A stretch of DNA of 64,000 nucleotides from Brasenia schreberi. Lineage: Eukaryota; Streptophyta; Magnoliopsida; Nymphaeales; Cabombaceae. Shown here in pieces: positions 11,801 through 22,974 of this stretch. Positions within the stretch are counted from its first letter, which is position 1. Every line of letters begins with the position of its first letter. The DNA lies in contig JAYKKT010000090.1 of assembly GCA_036023115.1 (NCBI GenBank), forward strand, positions 33,030,001 through 33,094,000, given 5' to 3'. A program made the position numbers and the translations under genes. Under the pieces are notes generated by a model. It had not been told where the DNA came from. It did not search any database and saw only the letters and a program-made list of their open reading frames with translations.

Positions 11801-14775
11801 AAGTTTTCAGTTTAAATTAGACAGGCATTTAGAAAAGCTAGGAAAATGGCACGCATCGTCAAAGTATATTTCTATAACTTTTTTTGAAAGATACATTCAT
11901 TATGTTTCTCGCTTTTCCATGGCAGGTTTCACTTATTATCAGATTTTGATGAGGGTAAACGTAGTTGTAGAAGGAAACTAGAGCGCCACAATCACAGGAG
12001 GAGGAGGAAATCACTTGATTGTAAAAGTGGGCCTGAAACATCATGGCCTATGGAAGGACAAACATCGGGGAAGAGTTTGGTGGATGCCAATACTTGTGAT
12101 GATGAAGCAGGGAAAGGTAACTCCTCTTTTCAATTCTTTGAGTCATTTGATAACTTTTACCAATTATCTTTTTGCACTAAACACTCCTTCGTTCTGCTGG
12201 GTAATTTTTTTCTTCTAGTATGTTTCCAGTGGCTCTTCTCTTGGTTTTCATGGTGCGATGTTTTTTATTTGGTAACAATCGATGGAATTTCTTATTTAGA
12301 AAAAGCAAAAGAGAAAAAAAATCTCTCTAAGTGAATTTCAATTCCTAAAAGCTCAAGTGGTTGGGAATTCATGTTCTGTTTATGTATACTGATGACACTC
12401 CTAGAATGTGGTTGCAGGAAAGATCTTGGGAGAATCATGTGAAGATGATACTGTACACATCAATGAACAGGCAATGGATAGAAACCACATGCTTGAAACT
12501 GAAGATATCCTTGGATCTCCTATCAGTGCTGTTGCTGGACCGATTAATAACTGTACTCTGGATGTACGGAATGAAACCGTCCCTTCTTCTATAACTTCTG
12601 GTGGTGTTGGGAAGGAAGTTGGAAAAGGTCAATCTAGATCAGCAATATCTTCATCATTTTGTGAGAATAAGAATGCTTATTCGTCCATGGTAGGGGCTCA
12701 CTTCATGATTCTGTCTTCTGTTGTCTTGTTTTCTTGATTATATATTCTTTTCTGAAAGAGTTGAGCCAAATCTGGACATAGTGTGTATATGAGAGAAGAG
12801 ATATGTCTCACAAATGAATAGATATTTCAGAAAAAGAAACATATAGTGAAAAAGTATTTTTGCATGAGGATGCATTTGGTAAATGTATAGCATAAATTTA
12901 GAAGAATTACTAGTTGGAAAGAATGATCACAACAGGTCAAAACCAGAAAAACAATGCAAACTTCTTTTTCCTTGAAAGAAAAGAGGAATAGAATATTGGG
13001 CAATGTCTTATCAGACATACGTTTACCTTGAAGAGTCAGCCATTTGCCTCTATCTATAATTTTGAAATGCTATTTTGCTAGTTCTTGTTGTTCCATTTGT
13101 TATCATGATTTAATAAGTCTTGCATCTTTAACCCTAGCTTGTAAGAGATCTTGAAATGTCAGTGATCATTGTTCAATTATAGTGCCCAACAGGTCGTATA
13201 TCATTTAAGCTGTACGATTGGAACCCAGCAGAATTTCCAAGACGACTGCGACATCAAGTACCTTTCTCTGATATTTCGATTTGGTGAAGTTCTATTATTC
13301 AAATAAGAGAAATAGTAGCTTTGATACATATTTATTGTGTACCTCAGATATTCCAGTGGTTGGCCAGCATGCCGGTTGAGTTGGAAGGTTATATTCGTCC
13401 CGGCTGTACCATATTGACTCCATTTATTGCAATGCCTCAAATAATGTGGAAGAAGGTAGGGTTACAATTGTTTCTGTTGTATATATCTCATTAAGCGTTA
13501 ATCCATGAGCTTTTCTTCTACATTTTAATGTCTTCAAGAAGTGGCATTTTATCTTGCTCCTGCTTGTTTAAACGGATATCTGTTGATCCTTCAATTGAAC
13601 TCAGTGCCAGGCATCTTTGAAGTCTTCTCGAAAGACAACCTAACATGGTTTGAATTTTTTACTTTCCTTTTGCTGCTTAATGTAACGGGTAAAGAATACA
13701 TGGGCTTATAATGTTCAAGGATAAGGGGTTGCTCCTTCTGGAATCACGAATGGATTATGTATTTCAATGAAACTATTCTGTCTTCATATAGATTTTTGTA
13801 AAAGATTTTGCATGTGATTCAATAATTGTAGGTCAAGATGAACTGTACTTTGGACGCATTATTTTGGCTATCGTGATGTTTCTTTTTCTCCCATGTCTAA
13901 TACGATAACTTTGTATATGCTTAGGTTGAGCATGGGAGGCCTAGAAAAGGGAATGCAAACATGTCGGACAAAGAAATTGTTACTCCGTGAGACTAAAGCT
14001 AAATGATATTTGGTCAGCTTGAAAGCATCAGTGTCCAACAGATCAAGAAGCAAGAAACGAAAAATATTTTGACACTACAAGTATATTTCTTTCAAGTATC
14101 TACATACCATTCATTATGGTATTCAACACCTAAGTTTTAGTCACTCGAAGAACATCGAAGTAGCTTTCTCCATTCCATACCAATTATTGAAATTCCCAGT
14201 CTCCCTGCATCGGTTTTAGTCTTACCTTTCTTAGTGCATCCAGGTAAAGCTAGATTACAGCTGTTATCTCTATGAAACTTTGAAGTACTAACTTCTTTCG
14301 TCCATGCTTAGTTGTCAAATAACCTAAATCAATCTTCACTCGTTAAAGATCTGGATTGTTTTTGTGTTGCAAACTCCTTTTTCTAGATACAAGTTACTTT
14401 CATTAATGTGATTCCATGGATATTACTTTTTCTGAGTGGGGCCTAACACCTTGCCATGTCTGATCAGTGATTCAATTAAACTTGGTTGAACCAGGAGATG
14501 AGAAAACTCCACTGCTTGTGAAGGATTTTGTCATGAAGGTCCATGGCTACTCTCAAGGAGGACGGCTGGAATGGCCGAGGCATGGGCAGGCTAGGCACTT
14601 TGCAGACACTTATTTGAGGACACGTCCTTTGGTTATTATGGTTGCTGCCATGGCTTTCTGCTGTGGGCTTTGCATCATTTTAAAGCATCCACATAAGGTT
14701 GGGGAGTTCTGTCATACGGTGCAAAAGTGTTTGTTGGGTGTCCATGGAAATGGAAAATATCACCAAAGTACCTGA
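2813..14775 (+). CDS. SPL7: SPL7-type SBP-box transcription factor (central exons missing)
   Basis: Exons read by splice sites and frame: 2813-3291, 11926-12116, 12418-12689, 13183-13257, 13348-13455, and a last exon 14468-14775. The first five join in frame to 375 residues. The SBP DNA-binding domain spans about residues 113-188. Its first zinc site is C114/C119/C136/C139, the all-Cys form typical of SPL7 rather than the usual C3H; the second is C155/C158/H162/C174, followed by the basic KRSCRRKLERHNHRRRRK nuclear signal. The N-terminal WEWGSLLDF patch and the GRISFKLYDWNPAEFPRRLR and VELEGYIRPGCTILT blocks are SPL7 hallmarks. The last exon encodes a membrane-type segment (RPLVIMVAAMAFCCGLCII) and HPHKVGEF, the SPL7 C-terminus. 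SPL7/CRR1 proteins switch on copper-deficiency genes. Exon 5 ends in phase 0, but the last exon needs one base before it, and roughly 300-400 residues of family sequence between them are not recognisable. The locus is therefore truncated or a pseudogene. The start is the ATG before MEAPPEDAG; the frame is also open upstream to an ATG at 2606. Confidence 0.78.
3984..4358 (+). repeat. 5' LTR of the copia element
   Basis: A 375-bp LTR. U3 is built from inverted repeats of CCAACGGCTAG/CTAGCCGTTGG and CTAGTGCTGG/CCAGCACTAG. A TATA-like TATAAATA lies at 4167-4174, and AATAAATTA downstream (about 4191) may act as the poly(A) signal. It ends in CA immediately before the primer-binding site. Confidence 0.95.
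4359..4371 (+). other. Primer-binding site
   Basis: TGGTATCAGAGC lies directly after the LTR. It is complementary to the 3' end of plant initiator methionine tRNA, the standard primer of plant copia elements. Confidence 0.9.
4476..5330 (+). pseudogene. Copia gag region, interrupted by two frameshifts
   Basis: The gag frame starts at the ATG of MEGKNESFRC, whose opening is typical of the copia capsid (UBN2/DUF4219 type). The reading frame is lost at a run of seven A at 4687-4693 and resumes in another frame through VDEKLRNRI. It shifts again near the GGGG at 5074-5077 before MEETRLKN. The zinc knuckle CHYCKESGHIKTTC (CCHC) follows at about 5262-5303. The product would coat element RNA in virus-like particles. 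As it stands, this copy cannot make a full gag. Confidence 0.85.
5331..8530 (+). pseudogene. Copia pol: protease, integrase, reverse transcriptase, RNase H, one frameshift
   Basis: Protease has WFLDSGASFHMT (catalytic DSG). Integrase shows an HLGHLN...CKDCLLGK zinc region, then the core D (HSDVWGP, FRSDSGGEY) and E (QQNGLAERKHR) residues. The RT begins at EWEDAM and shows RLVAKGYAQ and YQLDVKNAFLNG. The frame breaks near 7458 just after KALYGL, where one base appears to be missing, and an in-frame stop follows at 7518. The other frame continues through the RT active site LLYVDDMII, then RNase H with TDADWGG and STEAEYRAM, and stops at 8530, a few bases before the 3' LTR. All catalytic motifs are preserved, so decay is recent or reflects sequencing indels. 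Confidence 0.9.
8535..8909 (+). repeat. 3' LTR of the copia element
   Basis: A 375-bp copy of the LTR at 3984, differing by eye at two sites (ggCcgg against ggTcgg; cggCgac against cggTgac). It is followed by the duplicated target aatag. Confidence 0.95.
9534..10553. mobile_element. hAT-type DNA transposon remnant with 8-bp target duplication
   Basis: A 1004-bp insertion (9542-10545) is bracketed by the 8-bp direct repeat atttggtg (9534-9541 and 10546-10553), the hAT target-site length. The ends begin CAGCGTTACC on the left and CAATGTTGTC on the right when read inward, a degenerate terminal inverted repeat starting with CA. Both subterminal zones are packed with GATACG/CGTATC repeats. The interior has only scraps of coding potential, with an acidic DDDEDLQQGEYEDY stretch near 10200-10260, so it is non-autonomous. 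Confidence 0.75.
13456..14467 (+). other. Gap in the SPL7-like gene where central exons are expected
   Basis: One kilobase between exon 5 and the last recognisable exon. I could not find the SPL7 region that normally follows (the block after MPQIMW through the long helical middle) in any frame. The interval is too short to hold that much coding sequence plus introns. Confidence 0.55.
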
Positions 14776-15184
14776 TCACATCATACCTAACCTGCTAGGA
14801 GTCTTTGTATGGGAAGTGCAATTTTTCTCCATTCACATGGGAGGCATTACCTCTGTAGGTTATCTCATTTCGTCTGTATATGCAGTTAATGGTTATTCTG
14901 TAGCATTCATTAACTTGTATATTAAATTTGTTAGTTGGTAAGTTAACCAAATATCTGGGATTTGATGGTGCTCATGGGGAAACTCCAAAAGGGTTGAATA
15001 CTGTAGCAGTAGGCCTGCCTTAGAAATCTTGTTAGTTGAAATGATCTATCAGTATTTTTCGGGCGACATGGTGCGGAGCCCTCACATATGGTTCGGTCCC
15101 TCCCACGTGTTTTATCTTTTTTAGTAGTTGCTGCAAGCTTAGTCTGTGCTGACTTGAGAAGGCTGTTGCTTTTCCAAATCCCAG

Positions 15185-15449
15185 CTTATTGTGAAAGTTA
15201 AGGAATTAAAGGGCAAAGAAGATGCATTATCAATTGAGGCCGTGAAGACAAATGCATCTAATGGAAGAGATGCGAAATTGAATTGCTGTGGTTGCTGCAT
15301 GTCCCATGGTAAGTTATAGACTCGAGCAAGCTGTTCTTTAAGATCTTTAGCCACTGATTAGAAAAGCCATACAAAACTGCTTCTCCCTTGCCTGGCTTCT
15401 TTTGGATATGGGTTTTCATGTTTCATTGGCAGGGAGCATATACGCCTAG
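15185..15449 (+). other. Possible orphan exon pair, unrecognised product
   Basis: A candidate exon at 15185-15308 lies between a good acceptor (tttccaaatcccag) and a good donor (CATG|gtaagt). It encodes 41 residues including KGKEDALSIEAVKTNASNG and the Cys cluster LNCCGCCMSH. A second acceptor (ttggcag, 15432) joins in frame to GSIYA and a stop at 15447-15449. I do not recognise the protein. It could be the tail of a lost gene or a late 3' exon of something else. No start or upstream exon is visible. Confidence 0.3.
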
Positions 15450-16895
15450 AATTCCACGAAAAGCTATACCTCTTGAGAACATGCAAACTTTTCCTGTTCA
15501 CCTACCGTTCTTTTAGTACTCCCACAGCTATGCGGATGGCCGTCATAATCATATGCCACGATCATAAAGTTCCAAAGTCAGACCAACAATGTCAAACGCA
15601 GAAACCAACATGAAAAGTCTCTCTTTTAATTGGAAGGTTCTTTTCGTTAGCAAAGCAGAATCATACTTAATTGAATGGTTCTTTTAGTTGGTTATTGCTC
15701 TCTTACTGCACCACGATAGCAGAGAACAAACTGCACCTTTTTGTTCTTGGAGAGACGAAGTGTCACACCCGCTTGAGTTGCGATCATGACCCGGTTCGAG
15801 TCAATGTCACGTGGTCGTTTCTCGTGTGGGCGTGATAGTGAGCAGTAACCAAATACCGTATTAATTTAATTCAAACTCAAGAAATATCTAACTGAAATAA
15901 ATATTTATATCGAAGTTCTAAACAACACGTCCAAAATGGTGTGAGGTCCACCTAACAATAACCTCGAATGAAAGACTTTCTCAATCATTCAACACTTATA
16001 CTATCTACAATAAAAATGCAATTATATCAAACTCCTACTCTGCTCTGTGTGCCTTCGAAGTGCTAGCTTCATGATGAGTTGTAAAATAATAGGGTGAACT
16101 CCTATACACAGTTCAATAGGGTGAACTCCTATACACAGTTCAATAGAGAGGTTAAACATCTTTAAACAGAAATCATACTAAAAGCATTCATAATTTCACA
16201 ATAATTTTATAATAAAACACATGTACATTTAAATCATGATTTCAAATTCATACGCACACACTCACACATACACCATTAGTGGCCGGTTACCAGCCTGGCC
16301 AGGCTATATAAGGGCTGAGCAGGGACGACGTGCAAGTGAGGAGATTCGGAAGCAGGCGTTACTGCACAGCTTGGTTGTGGGTGTTACTGCACAACCGCTA
16401 CACGAAGTCCCTCCACAGTGAAAGGAGAAGGAAGACTCATTGGTGTCGTCGGCCATCCAGTTCAGTCGTTTGGGATGGCTGGTGTCAATTCCCATCTGTT
16501 CTGACCATTCAACTGCATTCACATCGGTTGCTAGTATCCGTTTGTAGGATCGTGAGCATCATTTGGCAAGAAAATGTAATCTCTCTTTCATATTCCCAAA
16601 GAGAGAATCATACTATTGTTTAATTTAGTCAACGAGTTGATTCACAACGAGTGAGGTTTCAATTTGATGCAATGACTTGAAACAACTTCCCGGATTCTGT
16701 TGAACTCCTGAATCGTGCACGTAAAGCGAACCCTTTTCTTGATAAGTTACTCATAAGTGAGGTAAGGCGACCACCTCACCCAAAATCCAATGGAATTCAT
16801 AATAATCTATGGATTCTATACACAATATCTGAAATTTTTGAAAATTCACATTGACTGCCTCATCTTTATTTCACTTGACATAACCTAGCCCCACC
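15450..16895. other. Intergenic, probably old transposon debris
   Basis: A TGTCACACCCG motif at about 15762 and a TATATAAG at about 16305 resemble LTR parts, but I could not pair LTRs. A perfect 27-bp unit is duplicated in tandem at 16088-16114 and 16115-16141. Short open frames at 16236-16623 show no domain. Confidence 0.4.
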
Positions 16896-17580
16896 CCTGA
16901 AAGAATTTCTGGTTCCATGGTTGTATGTAAACATGGAGTCCTTGTGATGGACTGGCCGTCGCATTTTCCGGTGGCGTTGCAATGTGTGCCTGCCGTCGAT
17001 GAGTGTTTGCGTGACTGGCCTCAAATGCATAATCTAGTAATCCTTCGTCGCCTATGATGTCACTTGAAGATCCTTAGGAGATCAAGAACTGGACGTTCTT
17101 GAGATATCCTCTGAACGCGGTCCAGTCGAGCGGCGCCCAACCGTTCTGGTCCCTTGCATCCACGGATGGCCCCTGGGCACCGAATCTCTCAGGCCAAAGA
17201 CGTTCCCCGCCTGTCCTGACGTTGTCCGGAACAACTCGTCTGCGAGGTACAACCTGTCCATGACGTGCTGGTGTCCAGATTCCATGGCCAGCGTTTGCGG
17301 TGTCTTCCGGTCGTGTGTCGTTGTGTACTTCGCGTCGCACACATCCAGGAGAAATATCACCGTGTCCAGGTGTCCCTTCGCCGCGGCATAGTGGAGGGGA
17401 GTCCAGCCATTGAGGTCGAGACGGTTGATGTCCCCGCCTGAAGCAACGCAGAAGCTGAGAGTGTCTAGGTTGCCGTGGATGGCGCACAGGTGAAGAGGGG
17501 TCCGACCCAGCGAATCAATGACACCGTTCACATCAAAGATGCGGGCGGAAACGAACGCGGACACGACATCCACCCTGATA

Positions 17581-17819
17581 GAACACCAAACAACTTTACA
17601 CAAAGATCTCCATCTTTAAAATATTGGCTTGAATAGGTGAGATGCTTTCAACCAAAGAACTCTACACAGAGTGCAACACTAGATCTCTATCTTTAAAAGA
17701 TTGGCTAAATAGGTGAGATGCTTTCAACCAAAGAACACCAAACAACTTTACACAAAATGCAACACTAAGATCTTCATCTTTAAAGATTGGCCTGAATATG
17801 TGAGATGCTTTCAATCAAA
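17581..17819. repeat. Three-unit tandem repeat beside a splice acceptor
   Basis: The units are 17581-17656 (76 bp), 17657-17732 (76 bp) and 17733-17819 (87 bp). They share aggtgagatgctttcaacca and a gatct-ctatctttaaa-gattggc core. On the minus strand this lies just upstream of the VAPYRIN-LIKE exon 2 acceptor, so the tract supplies the branch-point and pyrimidine region. Confidence 0.85.
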
Positions 17820-17994
17820 GCTAATGATGTGTACCAAAAGTGTGCAGTTCATACTAAATAGACAAAACCAGCATTCCAGACTCCAGGTTTTGGAGGGGTT
17901 GGCTTCTAATTGGGGCTGGTACCACTCCTAGTTTGGCTTATCGGTGTTCAGTTTGCAAAACCGTAGCTCGGTTCCGTTCTGTTTGACTTATAAA

Positions 17995-18165
17995 TGATGG
18001 AGTTTGAAGCCAACTGAAGCTATTTGGTTGTTGGAGTCCAATGTTTTCTTTTTGTTCTCCGTCCAGTCTCCCAAGTACACCTGCAACTATTGTTTTGTTT
18101 GAGGTTTCTTCACAGCAGCCTTTCCCTGAGATATTGTTTTTGTTTTCGTGTATATAAAAAATGAG
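17995..18165 (-). repeat. 3' LTR remnant of the old copia element
   Basis: The sequence tgatggagttt through ttttcgtgtatataaaaa matches 22552-22730, with substitutions and a small insertion and deletion. The U3 part is missing because the deletion that removed RNase H also took it. Confidence 0.85.
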
Positions 18166-21100
18166 GATTACTTTGATATCTACTTACAAGACCAACAACA
18201 AAGCTGATATCTGGTCTTGTACATAACATAGCTTACATCAAGCTACCACAACTTGTGCATAAGGAACATTAGACTTATGGTCTCCTTCACCGAGATAATT
18301 AGCCTTACTAATTTTAACCCCTTTTGCAAAAGGTGTATCAACAGACTTGCATTCACCCATTTTGAACTTCTTGAAAATATAGTCAATATATCTCTCCTAA
18401 CTCAGGCATAAGAGTCTAGATTCTCTATCTCGAGAGATCTTTATACCTAAGATATAGGATGTTTCCCCATATCCTTCATTTCGAACTTTGATTTTAACCA
18501 TGATTTGGTTTTGACAATCATCTCATTGTCGTTTCCAGTCAACAATATGTCATCTACATATAATGATAGGATGACAAAGTGATTGTTCCATACATATACA
18601 CAATGATCAAGTTTATTAGCCACAAACTCAAGTTCTATAATGCCATTTTGAAAAGTCAAATATCATTGACGAGGTGACTGTTTCAGTTCATATAGGGGTT
18701 TTCTCAACCTATATATTTTATCTTCTTGGCATTCAACCACAAATCCTTCGAGCTGTTACATGTATATGATTTCATCTAAATCTTCGTTTAGGAAAGTTGT
18801 ATTTACATCTAACTAAGGTAAGTCCAAATCATAATATTCAAATATTGCTAGGATTATTCTTATGGATGCAAATTTCACAACTGAAGAATATGTCTCAACA
18901 TAATCTATGCTCTCTTTTTGCGAAAAACCCTTTGAAACCAATCTCGCTTTAAACTTGTCGATTGTACTATCGACCTTGTATTTCTTTTTTAGAACCTATT
19001 TACAACCTATGACTTTCCTTTTTTTTGGCAAATCAATCAATTCTCAAACTTGATTTTTCTCAATGGATTCAATTTTCTCATCCATGGCTTTCCCCTAGTC
19101 TGATGCTTTCAATGAGTTCATAGCTTCTTGATAAGTCAAGTTATCAGTCAACTCATCTAAATCTACTGATAAGTGTGATAATCCTTTAAGTAGGACGGAG
19201 TGGTCTCTGGCCTTTAATTTCTACTTAAGGTTTTGGTTATTTTAGGAAGATCTTTTACGGGCTCAAAATATGATTGATCTAGGTGTACTAGATCATCAAT
19301 ACATTCATCATTGTTTTCTAAGATGTCATTCTTAGTATATTCTTATTATAAAATCGATATCCTTTTGAACCTTTCGGATATCCAATGAATATACATCTTA
19401 AGGACCTACTGTATAACTTATCTCTATACTAATCAAGAATTTTTACATGAACATATCTCCACCTCTTGAGATAACCTAGGTTGGGTTTTCTTTCAAACCA
19501 CATCTCATATGGTGTGGTGAATACAACTTTACACGGTACTCTATTGAGTATGTAAACTGTTGTACTTACTACTTCTCCCAAAAATATCCTTGGTAGAGAG
19601 GCATCGATCAACATTGACCTTATCATATTGAACAAAGTTTTGTTGTATCTCTCAACTACACCATTTTGTTGAAGTGTCATCGGCATTGTATTTTTCTTTA
19701 TAATACTAAAGTCTTTAAATAATTTAAGAAATTTTGCAGAGGTATATTCACCACCTCTATCTGATCTTAAAACTTTGATTGAATGCCCTAATTAGTTTTT
19801 TACTTCCTACTTAAATTTTTTAAAAGCATCCAGTGCCTCAGATTTATGTGCCAAAAGATATAAATACATATATCTAGAATAATCATCGATAAAGGTTATA
19901 AAATAAACATTTTCACGATGTGACCTTACTCTAACTGGTCCACATAAATCAATGTGAATGACATCCAATAGGGTTGTTGCCCTTATTGATTCCTTGAAAA
20001 AATAATTTCTTTTCATTTCTCCCTGTCTACAAGTTTCACACTTGTTAAAAGTATTTTCCTCAAATCAAGGTAGTAAGTCAAAGTTAGATAATTTCCTCAA
20101 CTTTTCCAAACTTATATGTCGAATGCGTTTATGTCATATATTCACATCAACATTAAAGGCACACTCAATATAAGCAGAAGAACTACCAATTTCATTATCA
20201 CTAAATTTAAACAATCAATGCTCTATATCAAATTTTCTAGAATATAATATTCTCTCATATTTTCTCACAGTTATCTTACAAGGAATAAACCTAACCTCAA
20301 AATCTTTCTTTACTAAGGCAGGCACTGAGACCAAATTGCGCCTTATGGATGACACAATTAATACATCAATTAATACAATCGGTTTGCCTTGTACATAGAT
20401 TCTAAGGGACCCAATACCCAAAACATCTGAGAATGTGTTGTTACCCATGTATACTCGATGTTCAGTTGGTTTATATTCTTTCAGATCTATTGTCCCTTCC
20501 ATGGTCTTTAAGATGTGTATGGTATCTCCGGTATCCATCCATCAACCTTTCACCGGGTGGTATTTTTACAAACATTTTGAAATCACGCATATTATATCCT
20601 GCTTCTCTAACTTTCTGTGATGTGAGTTGTTTCCCCAACTTTTCTTTTTGCGTCAATCTCTCTGTTAGTGTCTCATCTTTCCACAGTTTAAACACTTGAC
20701 CCGAGAAGCGGTTTTCTGTAATTTCTTAAAATTTTGATCATCCTTCTTGTTATTCTTGCCAAACCTCTTGTTTGGTTTACTTTTATTCTGGTTGGGTTTG
20801 GAGCTAGACCCTATCTAATATTCTACTACTAGCAAATTTTATTTCTTATTTTTATTCATATGTTCTTGCTCTATTATTAGTTTCAGGAGCAATTCCAAAA
20901 GGTTAATCTCTGACCCTAATCTAAGGACAGTGGTAACCATGTTCCATGACAGGGGTAGATTGTTTAGGATTGTTGATATTTGCATCGATTCTGGGATGAC
21001 TAATTTTATTACGGCTAAGTCCCTAGCCATTACTAACATATGATTTACATGTTCTACTACATTATCTCACTATCTCATTTTGAAGAAATTATACTTTTGT

Positions 21101-22288
21101 AATAGCAACTGCACATATAATTTGGCAATTGTATCATACTTAGTTGTTATTGAATCAATCAGCTCTTTCGCGGTCTCGTATTCTTCAAAGACCCTAATCA
21201 AGTTATCTTTCATGTAAGTCAATATGATTGTCCTTGCTATTGTGTATCTTTTAGAAATATTTTATATATTTTTATTTGTTGCTCAGTTGCGTCTGGTAGT
21301 GACGGATGCATGCTTTTCTTTAATACATATTCAACACCCTCAAGTGTTAGAGCAAGTAAGATTCTTCTCTTTTATGTTTGGAAGTTCAGACTACTCAGTT
21401 TTTCAATTTTTATCAATTTAGACACATATTCTTGAACTCATTTTTATGTGTTTGGCAATTATAATAATTATACGGTCTAAAAAAGAAACAAACAATAAGC
21501 AACAAGGACACATAGCATGAATCTTGTTAGAACGATGCATAATATCATAAAAATAAGTTAAAAATAACTTATAAGCAACTTGGGGTAAATTTGTAATTTT
21601 TCTAAAAAAATATGCCTTTAACATTTTTCAAAAAATAATATCCGGGGTAAAATTATAATTTTAACTATCTATCCACTTTTGAAATTTTCTAAAAAGCCTA
21701 AGAACAGACTCATGAAATTACTCTTTGGTATTTCTATAAAATTTGTAACTTATCGGGGTTCCCTCAGCCCGAATCAGTAATTTTCTAAAAAATACATGAA
21801 CAAACCTGTCTTTTGATACAATGGCAGAAAAGTAATAATTTTAAATTGGGAAGGGCAATAACGTAAAACAATAGCCCGATATTTTGTAATTTTCACAAAC
21901 TGTCGGAGGGTAAAAATGATTTTTTGCTCAGTAAGGGCAAAACAATCTTTATGTCCGGGGGTAATTTTGTAATATCAAAAAACTGGCCGGAGAATAACGG
22001 ACTTTTCAGTCTGCTACCTGAGGCGATTTTTCAAAACCAGGGATGATTTCAAAAAACCGTTGGTTTTGGAACGTGGTTTTCGTTTCAGTTTAAACGAGAA
22101 GAGAGAGAGAATCACACGATATGGAAAGAGGGAGAGAGAGAGGGGGGCCTGCGACCATCATCGGCCGGCGTCTTCGTGTTTCTTTTCCCAGCCTGCGACC
22201 GACGACTTAATGTTCTTTAACCTTTAAGCCTTTTGCAGCTTGGATTTTGGCCTTTCAGCCTTTTGCCATCTATAGTTTTATATTTGTC

Positions 22289-22434
22289 TTTCCGACCGAC
22301 TGCCAACTGCGGCTTTTGTGTGGCTTTTCGGTCGACTGTCGATTGCGACTTTTGTCTGGCTTTCCGACCGCCTGCCGCCTGCGGCTTTCTATCTGGCTTT
22401 TCGACCAACTGCCGTACTGCAGCTTTTTTTTCAG
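22289..22434. repeat. 36-37-bp minisatellite in the copia leader
   Basis: Four units (22289-22324, 22325-22360, 22361-22397, 22398-22434) are built on ttccgaccnnctgcc...tgcggctttt. Because 36 is a multiple of three, frames on both strands stay open. That explains several overlapping open frames here without any gene. Confidence 0.8.
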
Positions 22435-22551
22435 TTGACTGCCTTTAGCCTTTCCTCTCACTCGTTCCTCTTTTTTTCTCTCTTCTTATTTTAAATAGTA
22501 AAGGGTACCTGGATTTTTTTTGGAGGGTCAACAACAAAGCTCTGATACTAG

Positions 22552-22974
22552 TGATGGAGTTTAAAGCCGATTGAAGCTATTCGGTTGCCGGAGTCCGATG
22601 TTTTCTTTCTTCTCCGTCCAGTCTCCCAGGTACATGTGCAACGAAAATGGAGTATGCGTGTATTGTTTGAAGTTTTCTCACAGCGACCTTTCCTAAAGTG
22701 ATTGTTTTTGTTTTCGTGTATATAAAAAACCATATTCACTGTGTATGCACTGCTCTTATTTATAGAGCAGTGCCTGCTCTACGTATCCCAATTTTCTAGT
22801 TGGGTTTCCCTCATCCGAAGCATCCACATCCGGACTGTTACTGCGCTTTTTGGTAACGGTCCGTTGGTTACCTGATTCTATCTGTAACTCACGACATGGT
22901 AACGGTCTGGATAGGCAGTCCAACCGTTACCATGTTGAGTTGCTAAGAATGACCACTCTGTAACATATGTAACA
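22552..22974 (-). repeat. 5' LTR of the old copia element
   Basis: Read on the minus strand it begins TGTTACATATG and ends CTCCATCA, giving TG...CA termini. A TATA-like run lies near 22720-22728, and tatcagagc of the primer site follows the 3' end. It is flanked on the outer side by the target duplication ataaa. Confidence 0.85.

Larger units (their letters stand above)
3292..11925 (+). other. Intron 1 of the SPL7-like gene, 8.6 kb
   Basis: The donor is GGCAA|gtacgcc and the acceptor ccatggcag|GTTTCAC, splitting the SBP domain after CQQCGK as in other SPL genes. It carries a copia element (3984-8909) and a hAT-type element (9542-10545), which together make up about 5.9 of its 8.6 kb. The remaining sequence (3292-3978, 8915-9533, 10554-11925) is AT-rich, with nothing further recognised. 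Confidence 0.8.

Noticed and set aside
13868..14053. Open frame in the gap of the SPL7-like gene
   Set aside because: It is on the minus strand and bears no resemblance to the missing SPL7 region.
16236..16623. Possible gene with TATATAAG upstream near 16305
   Set aside because: Frames are short, overlap on both strands and have no domain; old LTR debris is more likely, though I could not pair LTRs.
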